Assembly: GCF_021601625.1 (NCBI RefSeq) | Contig: NZ_BQHR01000005.1 | Coordinates: 248,001 to 312,000 of the forward strand | Origin: Pseudomonas paraglycinae | GTDB taxonomy: Bacteria; Pseudomonadota; Gammaproteobacteria; Pseudomonadales; Pseudomonadaceae | Direction: 5' to 3' | Length of the DNA stretch: 64,000 nt | Part shown: positions 9,403-18,174 of the stretch, in pieces | Position numbering within the stretch: position 1 is the stretch's first letter | Layout: every line of letters begins with the position of its first letter | Notes under the pieces: model-generated | Databases searched by the model: none | What the model was told of the DNA's origin: nothing | The model's input: the letters and a program-made list of their open reading frames with translations, nothing else | Translations under genes and position numbers: made by a program

Positions 9403-10016
9403 GCCCGGTCTACCTCGCCCTGATGCTCGTTGCCCATCATGTGGTCGAGCTTGCTGGCCTTGGTCGCCAGATAGAGTTTGTTGTGCGGGTTGTGGCCGGT
9501 GTGCAGCGGCACGCGCTCGGCAACAACGATACCCATATCGGTCAAGGCTTTGACCTTGCGCGGGTTGTTGGTCATCAGACGCAGGGATTTGACGCCCAGA
9601 TGCTCCAGCATCGGCAGGCACATGGCGTAGTCACGCTGGTCGGCGGCAAAGCCCAGACGCTCGTTGGCTTCAACGGTGTCGGCGCCGCCGTCCTGCAATT
9701 CGTAGGCACGGATCTTGTTCAACAGACCGATGCCGCGTCCTTCCTGACGCAGGTACAGCAACACGCCACGACCTTCGCGAGCGATGGCTTTGAGGGCGCC
9801 CTCAAGTTGCGAACCGCAGTCGCAACGCTGGCTGAACAAGGCATCGCCGGTCAGGCATTCGGAGTGCAGACGGCCGAGTACCGGGGCACCGTCGGCAATC
9901 TCACCCAGGCTCAGCACGACGTGCTCGCGGCCGGTGGCTTCATCGAGAAAACCGTGCATGGTGAATTGTGCAAAAGGCGTTGGCAGCTTGGAAGCGGCGA
10001 CAAAAACGACAGGCAC
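9399..10016 (-). CDS. ribA: GTP cyclohydrolase II
   Basis: A 205-aa enzyme opening GTP to 2,5-diamino-6-ribosylamino-4(3H)-pyrimidinone 5'-phosphate, the first step of riboflavin synthesis. Zinc ligands are intact at C54, C65 and C67 ([15 protein letters not shown]), and the active-site RQEGRGIGL follows at about 90-98. The start is GTG at 10016, with AGGAG about 7 nt upstream. This functional copy matters because the GTP cyclohydrolase half of the RibBA protein at 13462-14553 lacks the zinc cysteines. Confidence 0.96.
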   Translation of the reverse strand: MPVVFVAASKLPTPFAQFTMHGFLDEATGREHVVLSLGEIADGAPVLGRLHSECLTGDALFSQRCDCGSQLEGALKAIAREGRGVLLYLRQEGRGIGLLNKIRAYELQDGGADTVEANERLGFAADQRDYAMCLPMLEHLGVKSLRLMTNNPRKVKALTDMGIVVAERVPLHTGHNPHNKLYLATKASKLDHMMGNEHQGEVDRA

Positions 10017-10149
10017 CGGTGTGCTCCTGATCTGAAAAGTCTGAAGATTCGCTGGGCGGCATTGTAACAGCAGGTTCCCGCAGGCGCTTAGGCTGAATTA
10101 TCGGCCATAACGATCAAAAAGTTTGATAACAGGCTCGCCCTTATCGCGT

Positions 10150-10875
10150 TCATTCGAAGGGATACGGCTGCTTCCAGCGCTCGAAGATCGGCTTCAACTC
10201 ACCGCTCTTCACCAGTTGCTCCATGCGCTGGTCATAGATCGACATCAGCGCCCGGCCTTGCGGGGTGTCGGCGAAACCGAGGTACAGCGGCAGTTCAGCC
10301 AGATGTGAATAACGGTACTGCGACGGGTCGGCGGCGTTTCTCACCACCGCTTCTATTTCCGTCAGCGCATCGATGTAGTAATCCGCCCGCCCCTGCTTGA
10401 GCATCGACAGGATCCCGGTGCGGCGCTCGATCTGGTTGAAGCGTTTGACGTTCGGCAGGTAGGTTTCGTAGCGATAGCCGCGCACCCAGGCCAGTCGGTA
10501 TTTGCCCAGCGTCGCCTGGGTCGGCGAGGGATTGCTGGCCAGGCCGAGCGCGTAGATGTGGTCGGAATCGAAATTCCATTTCGGGTACAGCACCTGTTCG
10601 GCTTCACCGCGATAGGAACCGACCAGTGCGTCGGCTTCCTTCAACTGCACCAGCCCGACCGAGCGGGTGTAGGGCACGGTGCGAATATCCAGGGCCACTC
10701 CCACCGGCTCGAACACTTTGCGCAACACGTCCCAGCCCAGGCCATGACCATCGGCGGCGGTGTAGTCTTCCCAGTCTTCGCTGGCCAGGTGAATGACCGA
10801 CGGCGGTGCGTCCTGTGCCTGGGCCATGGCGCCAAGCAAGGTCAAAACCACTATCGCCAACCAGCGTCGAGTCAT
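10150..10875 (-). CDS. Periplasmic solute-binding protein, amino-acid type (SBP_bac_3-like)
   Basis: A 241-aa protein with a signal peptide (residues 1-21, MAQAQ-D). The body reads like a family 3 periplasmic binding domain: IHLASEDWEDYTA, GLGWDVLRKVFEPVGVALDIRTVPYTRSVGLVQLKEADALVGSY, ending in a MEQLVKSGELKPIFERW tail. No ABC permease or ATPase gene is nearby, so it may be a sensor or orphan binding protein. ATG 10875 was chosen because it begins the signal peptide. The ligand cannot be told from sequence. It lies between ribA and pgpA on the same strand. Confidence 0.8.
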   Translation of the reverse strand: MTRRWLAIVVLTLLGAMAQAQDAPPSVIHLASEDWEDYTAADGHGLGWDVLRKVFEPVGVALDIRTVPYTRSVGLVQLKEADALVGSYRGEAEQVLYPKWNFDSDHIYALGLASNPSPTQATLGKYRLAWVRGYRYETYLPNVKRFNQIERRTGILSMLKQGRADYYIDALTEIEAVVRNAADPSQYRYSHLAELPLYLGFADTPQGRALMSIYDQRMEQLVKSGELKPIFERWKQPYPFE

Positions 10876-10903
10876 CCCTGCGTCCCTCATCCACGCCTGG
10901 AAA

Positions 10904-11407
10904 TCAGGCGAAAAGCCACACCAGTCCCTGCATCGCCAGCCAGGCGAATACGCCGGCCAGCACGTCGTCGAGCATGATGCCGACGCCGCCGTGAACATGC
11001 CGGTCGATCCAGCGGATCGGCCACGGCTTGAGAATGTCGAAGAAGCGGAACACCAGGAACCCGGCGAGCAACCAGTACCAGCCTTCCGGCACCAGCCACA
11101 GGGTGATCCACATCCCGACCATTTCGTCCCAGACGATGCCTTCGTGGTCGTGCACCCGCAGATCGTCGGCCACTTTGCCGCACAGCCAGAAGCCGAACAG
11201 CATGGTGATCCCGAGCATCAGCCAGTAACCCCAGTCGGGCAGCATCTGCCACAACGGGATAAAGGGTAGCGCAACTAACGAGCCCCAAGTGCCCGGCGCC
11301 TTGGGCAAGGTGCCCGAGCCGAAGCCGAACGCGAGGAAATGCCAGGGATTGCGCCAGACCGACGGCGGAACGAATTCGGCCGGAACCTGTTTCGGGTGAT
11401 CTGTCAC
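10904..11407 (-). CDS. pgpA: Phosphatidylglycerophosphatase A
   Basis: A 167-aa inner-membrane enzyme that dephosphorylates phosphatidylglycerophosphate to phosphatidylglycerol. Conserved pieces are GSGTLPKAPGTWGSLVALP near the N-terminus and WDEMVGMWITLW in the middle, between hydrophobic helices. The GTG start at 11407 overlaps the thiL stop (GTGA), so the two genes are translationally coupled. The nusB-thiL-pgpA order is standard in gammaproteobacteria. Confidence 0.95.
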   Translation of the reverse strand: MTDHPKQVPAEFVPPSVWRNPWHFLAFGFGSGTLPKAPGTWGSLVALPFIPLWQMLPDWGYWLMLGITMLFGFWLCGKVADDLRVHDHEGIVWDEMVGMWITLWLVPEGWYWLLAGFLVFRFFDILKPWPIRWIDRHVHGGVGIMLDDVLAGVFAWLAMQGLVWLFA

Positions 11408-12369
11408 GGTGACTCCTGAAAATGTTGATAACCCCGGATTTGCGGGGTGATGTCGTGCCCGTCGCGATCCAGCAGCACCACGCCCTGGCCTTGCGTTACG
11501 CGGCCGATCACATGGATCGGCCAGCCATCGGCGAGCAGCGCCGGCAACTCGTCGGACGGCAACGTGAAAGCCAGCACGTAATCATCGCCACCGCTCAACG
11601 CCGCACGCTCGGCGCCGCGCTGGCCGAGAAACGTCACCAGCGCATCCGACAACGGAACACGCTCACGCTCGACTTCGAGGCGAACCTTCGAGGCCAGTGC
11701 AATGTGACCACAGTCGGCGAGCAGGCCATCGGAGATATCCAGCGCCGAGCTGGCCTTGCCACGCAGGGCCTGGCCGAGGGCAAGTTGCGGTTGCGGCGAC
11801 CAGTAATGATCAAGCAGCGGCTGGGCGATGTGCGGCTCGGCGTCACGCTGACCCAGCACCAGCGGCAAGGCCCCGGCGGCATTGCCCAGTTCGCCGCCGA
11901 CACACAGCAGATCGCCCGGCTGTGCGCCGCTGCGGGTGAGCGCTTTGCCGGCCGGGACGCGGCCGAACACGGTGACGGTCAGGCTCAACGGCCCGCGCGT
12001 CGTGTCGCCGCCGACCAGTGCCACGCCGCAGCCCTGCGCCATGCGGTTCAAACCGCGGGCATAGGCTTGCAGCCAATCGGCAGTCACCGTCGGCAGAGTC
12101 AGGGCAAGGGTAAAGGCGACGGGCGTGGCGCCCATGGCAGCGAGGTCGCTGACCGCCACGGCCAGCGAGCGCTGACCGAGCAGAAACGGATCGCAGGGAT
12201 CGGCGAAATGCACGCCGGCCACCAGCGTATCGGTGGAAACCGCCAGCTGTTCCCCGGAAGGAACCGCCAGCAAGGCGCAGTCGTCGCCGATCCCCAATGC
12301 AACGCCTTCGCCGCCCTGCGCACAAGGCGCGGCGGCGAAGAAATTGCGGATCAGCTCAAACTCGCCCAT
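11404..12369 (-). CDS. thiL: Thiamine-monophosphate kinase
   Basis: A 321-aa ATP-dependent kinase making thiamine diphosphate from thiamine monophosphate. It belongs to the PurM/ThiL fold: IGDDCALLAVP at the N-terminus, STDTLVAGVHF, then DISDGLLADCGHIA and SGGDDYVLAF. The product is the cofactor of Dxs, encoded in this same window. It is coupled to pgpA downstream and lies 27 bp after nusB. Confidence 0.96.
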   Translation of the reverse strand: MGEFELIRNFFAAAPCAQGGEGVALGIGDDCALLAVPSGEQLAVSTDTLVAGVHFADPCDPFLLGQRSLAVAVSDLAAMGATPVAFTLALTLPTVTADWLQAYARGLNRMAQGCGVALVGGDTTRGPLSLTVTVFGRVPAGKALTRSGAQPGDLLCVGGELGNAAGALPLVLGQRDAEPHIAQPLLDHYWSPQPQLALGQALRGKASSALDISDGLLADCGHIALASKVRLEVERERVPLSDALVTFLGQRGAERAALSGGDDYVLAFTLPSDELPALLADGWPIHVIGRVTQGQGVVLLDRDGHDITPQIRGYQHFQESP

Positions 12370-12396
12370 GGCCGAGAAAAAGTATTCAAGCGCGGA

Positions 12397-12897
12397 TCAG
12401 CGCTTGAACGCCTTCACTTCAGCTTCACGCAGGCGCGGAGCCAGCTTGTCGAGCACGCCGTTGACGAACTTGTGGCCGTCGGTCGAACCGAACACCTTGG
12501 CCAGTTCAATACCTTCGTTGATCACAACGCGGTACGGCACGTCGACGCGCTTGAGCAGTTCCCAGGTGGACAGGCGCAGAACGGCCAGTTCAACCGGGTC
12601 CAGCTCTTCGATCGCCAGGTCCAGGCAAGGCGTGAGCGCGTTGTCGATTTCGGTCTTGAACTGCGGAACCCCGTGCAGGATTTCGCGGAAGTAAGCACCG
12701 TCGACATCGGTGAAATCGTTATCGACCCGGAACTGCGCTTCGATCTCGTTCAACGACTGCCGAGCCATGTGCCACTGATACAGGGCCTGGGTCGCGAGCT
12801 GACGGGCTTCGCGGCGCTTGGCGCTTTTCGATGGCTTGCCGGCATCCGCAGGTTTCGGATCGCGCGGGTTGAAACGATCGCTTTCGTCGCTAATCAC
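12397..12897 (-). CDS. nusB: Transcription antitermination protein NusB
   Basis: A 166-aa all-helical RNA-binding protein that pairs with NusE (S10) on boxA RNA for rRNA antitermination. The family core is visible in [18 protein letters not shown] near residue 30 and in the C-terminal [26 protein letters not shown]. The first ~25 residues are a charged extension. The GTG start at 12897 overlaps the ribH stop (GTGA). The ribH-nusB pairing is widespread. Confidence 0.96.
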   Translation of the reverse strand: MISDESDRFNPRDPKPADAGKPSKSAKRREARQLATQALYQWHMARQSLNEIEAQFRVDNDFTDVDGAYFREILHGVPQFKTEIDNALTPCLDLAIEELDPVELAVLRLSTWELLKRVDVPYRVVINEGIELAKVFGSTDGHKFVNGVLDKLAPRLREAEVKAFKR

Positions 12898-13370
12898 TTG
12901 GCCTCCAACTGCGCCAGCAGGCTGACCATTTCCAGAGCGGACAGGGCAGCTTCAGCACCTTTGTTGCCGGCCTTGGTGCCGGAACGTTCGATGGCTTGCT
13001 CGATGGAATCAACGGTCAGGACGCCGAAAGCGACCGGTACGCCGAACTCCATGGACACCTGGGCCAGGCCCTTGGTGCACTCGCCAGCCACGTATTCGAA
13101 GTGCGGAGTGCCGCCACGAATGACCGCGCCCAGGGCGATGATTGCTGCGAACTCGCCTTTCTGGGCGACTTTCTGCGCAACCAGCGGGATTTCGAAGGCG
13201 CCAGGTGCGCGGATGATGGTGATGTCGCTTTCGCTCACGCCGTGGCGAACCAGGGCATCAACTGCACCGCTGACCAGGCTTTCAACCACGAAGCTGTTGA
13301 AGCGGCCCACTACCAAAGCGTAGCGGCCTTTAGGGGCGATGAAGGTACCTTCGATGGTCTTCAGGGTCAT
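12894..13370 (-). CDS. ribH: 6,7-dimethyl-8-ribityllumazine synthase
   Basis: A 158-aa enzyme that joins the 5-amino-ribitylaminouracil from RibD with dihydroxybutanone phosphate from RibB to give lumazine. The [13 protein letters not shown] loop holds the catalytic histidine, and [14 protein letters not shown] is the typical C-terminus. It forms multi-subunit shells in relatives. It sits 91 bp downstream of ribBA on the same strand and overlaps nusB by 4 nt. Confidence 0.96.
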   Translation of the reverse strand: MTLKTIEGTFIAPKGRYALVVGRFNSFVVESLVSGAVDALVRHGVSESDITIIRAPGAFEIPLVAQKVAQKGEFAAIIALGAVIRGGTPHFEYVAGECTKGLAQVSMEFGVPVAFGVLTVDSIEQAIERSGTKAGNKGAEAALSALEMVSLLAQLEAK

Positions 13371-13461
13371 TCGTCAGATCTCTTAAAGAGCCGGGACGCG
13401 TCTGTTTCGCGTCCCTCAGTGATTTATTTGCCGCGAATTCGGAGCCGGAAACAACCGGTCA

Positions 13462-14553
13462 TTATTCGGAGGGCACGTATTCTACAACTTCCAGATCGAA
13501 ACCGGATATTGCATTGAACTTCATCGGCGCCGACATCAGTCGCATTTTGCGCACGCCGAGGTCACGCAGGATCTGCGAACCGGCACCGACGATGCTGTAG
13601 GTGGTCGGTTTTTTCGGCGCGGCCTGATCGCCGGTTTCGCGGATGTGCGCCAGCAACACGTCGCCATCCAGTGGGTGACCGAGCAACAGCACCACACCGC
13701 TGCCGGCCTCGGCAACCGCGGCCATGGCGGCACGCAGGCTCCAGCGGCCCGGTTGTTTGACCATCAGCAGGTCGCGCAGCGGGTCCATGTTGTGCACGCG
13801 AACCAGGGTCGGCTCTTCGGCGCAAACGGTGCCCAGGGTCAGTGCCATGTGCACGTCGCCTTCCACGGAATCACGATAGGTCACCAGGTTGAATTGGCCC
13901 AGTTCGCTGTCCAGCGGCTGCTCGGCAATCCGCTGAACGGTACGTTCGTGGATCATCCGGTAGTGAATCAGGTCGGCGATGGTGCCGATCTTGATGTTGT
14001 GTTCAGCGGCGAAAGCTTCCAGTTCGGCGCGACGGGACATGGTGCCGTCGTCGTTCATCACTTCGCAGATCACACCGCTCGGCTCGAAACCGGCCATGCG
14101 CGCCAGGTCGCAGGCGGCTTCGGTGTGACCGGCACGGGCCAGGGTGCCACCGGCCTGGGCCATCAGCGGGAAGATGTGGCCCGGGCTGACGATGTCTTCG
14201 GCTTTCGCGTCTTTCGCGGCGGCCGCTTGCACGGTGCGTGCGCGGTCAGCGGCGGAAATGCCGGTGGTCACGCCTTCGGCGGCTTCGATCGAGACGGTGA
14301 ACTTGGTGCCGAAACCGGAACCGTTGCGTGGTGCCATCAGCGGCAGCTTCAGGGTTTCGCAGCGCTCGCGGCTCATCGGCATGCAGATCAGGCCACGGGC
14401 GTATTTGGCCATGAAGTTGATGTGCTCGGCCTTGCAGCATTCGGCGGCCATGATCAGGTCGCCTTCGTTCTCGCGGTCTTCGTCATCCATGAGGATGACC
14501 ATCTTGCCTTGGCGGATGTCTTCAACCAGTTCTTCGATGCTATTGAGCGCCAC
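13462..14553 (-). CDS. ribB: 3,4-dihydroxy-2-butanone-4-phosphate synthase with degenerate GTP cyclohydrolase II domain
   Basis: A 363-aa two-domain protein. The first ~200 residues are RibB, forming dihydroxybutanone phosphate from ribulose 5-phosphate, with the metal-binding MDDEDRENEGDLI at the N-terminus and AGHTEAACDLARMAG further on. The second half aligns with GTP cyclohydrolase II in outline but lacks the zinc cysteines: where HSECLTGD...RCDCG is expected it reads RVHNMDPLRDLLMVKQ. It also lacks RQEGRGIGL. The cyclohydrolase reaction must therefore come from ribA at 9399-10016. The start is GTG 14553, preceded by AAGGGGG. Confidence 0.93.
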   Translation of the reverse strand: MALNSIEELVEDIRQGKMVILMDDEDRENEGDLIMAAECCKAEHINFMAKYARGLICMPMSRERCETLKLPLMAPRNGSGFGTKFTVSIEAAEGVTTGISAADRARTVQAAAAKDAKAEDIVSPGHIFPLMAQAGGTLARAGHTEAACDLARMAGFEPSGVICEVMNDDGTMSRRAELEAFAAEHNIKIGTIADLIHYRMIHERTVQRIAEQPLDSELGQFNLVTYRDSVEGDVHMALTLGTVCAEEPTLVRVHNMDPLRDLLMVKQPGRWSLRAAMAAVAEAGSGVVLLLGHPLDGDVLLAHIRETGDQAAPKKPTTYSIVGAGSQILRDLGVRKMRLMSAPMKFNAISGFDLEVVEYVPSE

Positions 14554-14569
14554 AAGGCACCCCCTTCAG

Positions 14570-15247
14570 TCAGGATTTGAGGTAGCCGTTGGCGGCCAGA
14601 AAGCTTTCAGTGATGCCACCGCCAGGCTTTTGTGAAGAGTCAGGCTCAGCGGCCCTGTCGCCCAGAAGCAGACGCTCCAGATAACGCGCCAGCAGGTCGA
14701 CTTCCAGGTTCACCCGGCGACCTGGCTTGTAGGACGCCATGATGGTTTCGCTCAGGGTGTGCGGAATGATCGTCAGCAGGAATTCGGCGCCATCGACCGC
14801 ATTCACGGTCAGGCTGGTGCCGTCGACGGTGATCGAGCCTTTGTGGGCGATGTACTTGGCCAGCTCTTTCGGCGCGCGGATGCGAAATTCCACGGCGCGG
14901 GCATTGTCGCTGCGCGATACCACTTCGCCGACACCGTCGACGTGACCGCTGACCAGATGGCCGCCGAGACGGGTGGTCGGAGTCAGGGCTTTTTCCAGGT
15001 TGACCGGGCTGCCGCTTTTCAGGTCATTCATGGCGGTGCAGTCGAGGGTTTCGCGACTGACGTCGGCGGCGAAGCCGTTGCCCGGCAGTTCAACCGCGGT
15101 CAGGCACACGCCGTTGACCGCGATGCTGTCGCCGAGTTTTACGTCGCTCAGGTCGAGCTTGCCGGTTTCGACATGCACCCGCACATCACCGCCCTTTGGG
15201 GTCAGTGCGCGGATACTGCCGATGGATTCGATGATGCCGGTAAACAT
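14570..15247 (-). CDS. ribE: Riboflavin synthase alpha chain
   Basis: A 225-aa protein with two tandem lumazine-binding barrels, each opening with a similar motif (MFTGIIESIGSI and GHLVSGHVDGVGEV). It converts two lumazines into riboflavin plus the RibH substrate. The last ~25 residues extend beyond the usual length. A strong AAGGAGA ribosome site precedes ATG 15247. It lies between ribD and ribBA in the rib operon. Pseudomonas annotation often names this gene ribC. Confidence 0.95.
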   Translation of the reverse strand: MFTGIIESIGSIRALTPKGGDVRVHVETGKLDLSDVKLGDSIAVNGVCLTAVELPGNGFAADVSRETLDCTAMNDLKSGSPVNLEKALTPTTRLGGHLVSGHVDGVGEVVSRSDNARAVEFRIRAPKELAKYIAHKGSITVDGTSLTVNAVDGAEFLLTIIPHTLSETIMASYKPGRRVNLEVDLLARYLERLLLGDRAAEPDSSQKPGGGITESFLAANGYLKS

Positions 15248-15294
15248 GGGGTTCTCCTTGAGAACGAAGCCAGCGCTAACGCGATGGCCGGGAA

Positions 15295-16428
15295 TTATAC
15301 GCTCGCCGATGAGACAGGGATTGCAGTGACTCGCCAGTCATCGCCAACCGCGCGAATTTCAGTGATTTTCAGCTCCGGCGCATCCTTCATATAGGCCAGC
15401 GGCCAGTCCAGAAGCGGACGCGCCGTGGAGCCGAGGAACTTGCCGGCAATGAAGATCACGAACTCGTCGACCAGACCGAGCTGGGCAAACGCGCCGGCCA
15501 GTCGCGGACCGGCCTCGACCAGCACTTCATTGACGCCACGGTTGGCCAGTTCGATCAGCAACTGGTGCAGATCGACCTGACCGTCATCGCCCGGCACGAT
15601 CAGGCATTCCGGACCGTGGGCGTACTGTTCTTCGATGGCCACGCAGGTGGCGACCAACGCCGGTCCGGCCTTGAAGAACGGTGCATCCAGCGGCACTCGC
15701 AGACGCCCATCGATCAGCACCCGCAGCGGCGGACGGCTCAGGGCCAGCGCAGTTTGTTCGGCATCCAGTCCCAGCTCGTCACCGCGAACGGTCAGGCGTG
15801 CGCCATCGGCCAGCACCGTGTCGGCGCCGGTCAGCACGACGCTGGCCTGGGCGCGCAGACGCTGCACCGCCGAACGCGCGGCCGGGCCGGTGATCCATTG
15901 GCTCTCGCCGCTTTCCATCGCCGTGCGACCGTCGAGGCTCATGGCCAACTTGACCCGCACGAACGGCAAGCCGTGTTCCATGCGCTTCAGAAAACCTTGA
16001 TTGAGCTTGCGAGCTTCGCCTTCCAGCACGCCGCTTTCGGTGGCGATGCCGGCATCGGCCAGACGCTGCAGACCGCGTCCGGCGACTTGTGGATTCGGAT
16101 CACGCATCGCCGCGACCACCCGACCGACACCGGCATTCACCAGCGCATCGGCACACGGCGGTGTGCGGCCGTGGTGGCTGCAAGGTTCGAGAGTCACGTA
16201 AGCCGTGGCGCCCCGGGCCAGTTCACCGGCGGCGCGCAGGGCGTGGACTTCGGCGTGGGGTTCGCCGGCACGTTCATGGCAGCCTTCGCCGACAATCTGC
16301 CCGTCACGCACGATCACGCAGCCAACCCGTGGATTGGGATGCGTCGTGTAATGCCCCTTGCGCGCCAGCTCCAGGGCCCGGGCCATGAAGTGGGCGTCGA
16401 GGATGGCCTGCTCGGCGGCGGCGGTCAT
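15295..16428 (-). CDS. ribD: Bifunctional riboflavin deaminase/reductase
   Basis: A 377-aa fusion. The N-terminal deaminase has zinc ligands in PHAEVHAL (H58, E60 region) and C83/C92 ([16 protein letters not shown]). The C-terminal reductase half ([25 protein letters not shown] onward) uses NADPH. Together they carry out steps two and three of riboflavin synthesis. Its ATG overlaps the nrdR stop (ATGA at 16425-16428), so nrdR and ribD are coupled, as in many proteobacteria. Confidence 0.96.
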   Translation of the reverse strand: MTAAAEQAILDAHFMARALELARKGHYTTHPNPRVGCVIVRDGQIVGEGCHERAGEPHAEVHALRAAGELARGATAYVTLEPCSHHGRTPPCADALVNAGVGRVVAAMRDPNPQVAGRGLQRLADAGIATESGVLEGEARKLNQGFLKRMEHGLPFVRVKLAMSLDGRTAMESGESQWITGPAARSAVQRLRAQASVVLTGADTVLADGARLTVRGDELGLDAEQTALALSRPPLRVLIDGRLRVPLDAPFFKAGPALVATCVAIEEQYAHGPECLIVPGDDGQVDLHQLLIELANRGVNEVLVEAGPRLAGAFAQLGLVDEFVIFIAGKFLGSTARPLLDWPLAYMKDAPELKITEIRAVGDDWRVTAIPVSSASV

Positions 16429-16889
16429 TCTTTCACCGGTTCGCGGGCGAGGCGGTCGATCTCTTCGCGAAATTCGTTGAGGTCCTGGAAGCGGCGGTAC
16501 ACGGAAGCGAAACGGATGTAGGCCACTTCATCGAGCTTCTGCAGCTCGGCCATCACCAGTTCGCCGACCACGAGGGACTTGACCTCGCGCTCGCCGGTGG
16601 CGCGCAGCTTGTGTTTGATATGGACCAGAGAGGATTCGAGGCGCTCGACGCTCACCGGACGTTTCTCCAGGGCGCGCTGCATGCCGGCGCGGAGTTTTTC
16701 TTCGTCGAACGGTTGGCGGCTGCCGTCGGTTTTGATCAGGCGCGGCAACACCAGTTCGGCCGTCTCGAACGTCGTGAAACGTTCGCCGCAGGCCAGGCAT
16801 TCACGCCGGCGGCGCACCTGTTCGCCCTCGGCGACCAGACGCGAGTCGATGACCTTGGTGTCGTTGGCACCGCAGAAGGGACAGTGCAT
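16425..16889 (-). CDS. nrdR: Transcriptional repressor NrdR
   Basis: A 154-aa repressor of ribonucleotide reductase genes. The zinc ribbon cysteines are C3, C6, C31 and C34 ([16 protein letters not shown]), followed by an ATP-cone (about residues 49-139) that senses ATP/dATP. ATG 16889 is chosen because the family begins exactly MHCPFC; the longer frame upstream is not conserved in character. It is the first gene of the nrdR-ribD-rib cluster. No NrdR box was looked for outside this locus. Confidence 0.96.
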   Translation of the reverse strand: MHCPFCGANDTKVIDSRLVAEGEQVRRRRECLACGERFTTFETAELVLPRLIKTDGSRQPFDEEKLRAGMQRALEKRPVSVERLESSLVHIKHKLRATGEREVKSLVVGELVMAELQKLDEVAYIRFASVYRRFQDLNEFREEIDRLAREPVKE

Positions 16890-17017
16890 GGTGGCTGGCA
16901 ACAAAAAAAGGGAGGGCCATGGTAGCGCATCCCGGTGGCAAGACAAGCCATAGGCTTTGCGGTATACAGACTGCCATGATCGTTTGATCCATGGATTTCA
17001 TTTTGCTGGAGCCGCCA

Positions 17018-17482
17018 ATGTCCCTACGACCGCTCGTTTTGCTCAGTGTTTTCAGCCTGCTGGTTGCCTGTGGCAGCGATGCGCCCAAGCCTCAGCCGCC
17101 CACGCCGGGCCCGGCGCCGCAACAGGCGCAGAAAAAAGCCCGGGAAGCCGCCGACCTCGGCCCGCTGCCCGCGTATCAACGGGAACTGAGCGGCACCCTG
17201 CAAGGCGTGCCGGCCGGCGCCGAAGTCGAACTGGCGCTGCTGGTGATCGACGCAAAGGATCGCCCGCAACAATTGCTCGCCAGTTCCAGCCTGATCGGCA
17301 ACAACCAGATTCTGCCGTTCCATCTGCGCTTCAACCCCGACGCTTTTCCGGTGGGTGCGCGGGTTGAACTGCGCGGCCGCGCCAGCCAGTCCGGCCAGTT
17401 GATCCTGCACCTGCCGTCGCAGACCATCACTCAGCCGACCACCCAGGCGCTGGGCCAGCTGCAATTTGTCAAAGCACCATGA
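17018..17482 (+). CDS. YbaY/YscW-family outer-membrane lipoprotein
   Basis: A 154-aa lipoprotein. The signal peptide ends in a lipobox (SLLVAC), with C18 as the lipidated residue. A Pro-rich linker (KPQPPTPGPAPQQAQ) precedes a beta-rich domain (YQRELSGTLQGVPAGAEVELALLVID...LPFHLRFNPDAF) typical of YbaY-like proteins. Family members are small envelope lipoproteins of uncertain function. Its stop overlaps the ATG of the next gene by 4 nt. The start at 17018 gives the proper signal peptide; ATG 16991 adds nine residues. Confidence 0.82.
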   Translation: MSLRPLVLLSVFSLLVACGSDAPKPQPPTPGPAPQQAQKKAREAADLGPLPAYQRELSGTLQGVPAGAEVELALLVIDAKDRPQQLLASSSLIGNNQILPFHLRFNPDAFPVGARVELRGRASQSGQLILHLPSQTITQPTTQALGQLQFVKAP

Positions 17483-18135
17483 ATGCACCGCTAGACCTGC
17501 AACAGTCGCTGGGCGAATTGCTCGGCGACGCCCGACTGAAGGCCTGTGCGTTGCCGGACACCGATTTGCAGCTGTGGCTGATCGACGGCGACAACATGGC
17601 GCGCGAATTCAGCCAGGAGGAAACCCAACGAATCCTGCATGAACCGCCGTACTGGAGTTTCTGCTGGGCAAGCGGTCTGGCGGTGGCGCGCTATCTGGCG
17701 GAGTTTCCCGAGTGGGTTCGAGGCAAGCGGGTGCTGGATTTCGGCGCCGGTTCCGGAATCGCCGGCATTGCAGCGGTGAAGGCCGGCGCGCTGGAAGTAG
17801 TGGCCTGCGACCTCGACCCGCTGGCGATTGCCGCCTGTCGGGCGAATGCCGAACTCAATGATGTGCAGATGAGCTATTCCACGGATTTCTTCGCCGAGGC
17901 CGATCGCTTCGATCTGATCCTGGTGGCCGACGTTCTCTATGACCGGGAAAACCTGCCGCTGCTCGACGCCTTCCTGAGCCGTGGCCGCGAGGCGCTGGTG
18001 GCGGATTCGCGGGTTCGGGATTTCCGTCATCCGCTGTATCGGCGCATCGAAATGCTCGAGGCCATGACCCTGCCGGATCTGGCCGAGCCCGAAGAGTTTC
18101 GCCATGTCAGCCTCTACCACGCGGCCCGCGCCTGA
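17479..18135 (+). CDS. Class I SAM-dependent methyltransferase, protein-lysine type
   Basis: A 218-aa Rossmann methyltransferase. Motif I is VLDFGAGSGIAGIAAVKAG, followed by an acidic ACDLDPLAI, and the post-motif DLILVADVLYD. The PPYWSFCWASGLAVARYL stretch is typical of the METTL20/ETFbeta-lysine methyltransferase branch, often mislabelled nicotinamide N-methyltransferase or PrmA-like. The likely substrate is a protein lysine (electron-transfer flavoprotein beta), inferred from family only. It is coupled to the lipoprotein gene and followed 39 bp later by the thioredoxin-TPR gene. Confidence 0.8.
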   Translation: MNAPLDLQQSLGELLGDARLKACALPDTDLQLWLIDGDNMAREFSQEETQRILHEPPYWSFCWASGLAVARYLAEFPEWVRGKRVLDFGAGSGIAGIAAVKAGALEVVACDLDPLAIAACRANAELNDVQMSYSTDFFAEADRFDLILVADVLYDRENLPLLDAFLSRGREALVADSRVRDFRHPLYRRIEMLEAMTLPDLAEPEEFRHVSLYHAARA

Positions 18136-18174
18136 CCGTATAGTTGCCCCATTCACGCTTTTACGAGAGACCCC

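Noticed and set aside
13371-13461. FMN riboswitch between ribBA and ribH
   Set aside because: Only 91 bp and no recognisable RFN-type stems; the 16-bp gap before ribBA is also too short.
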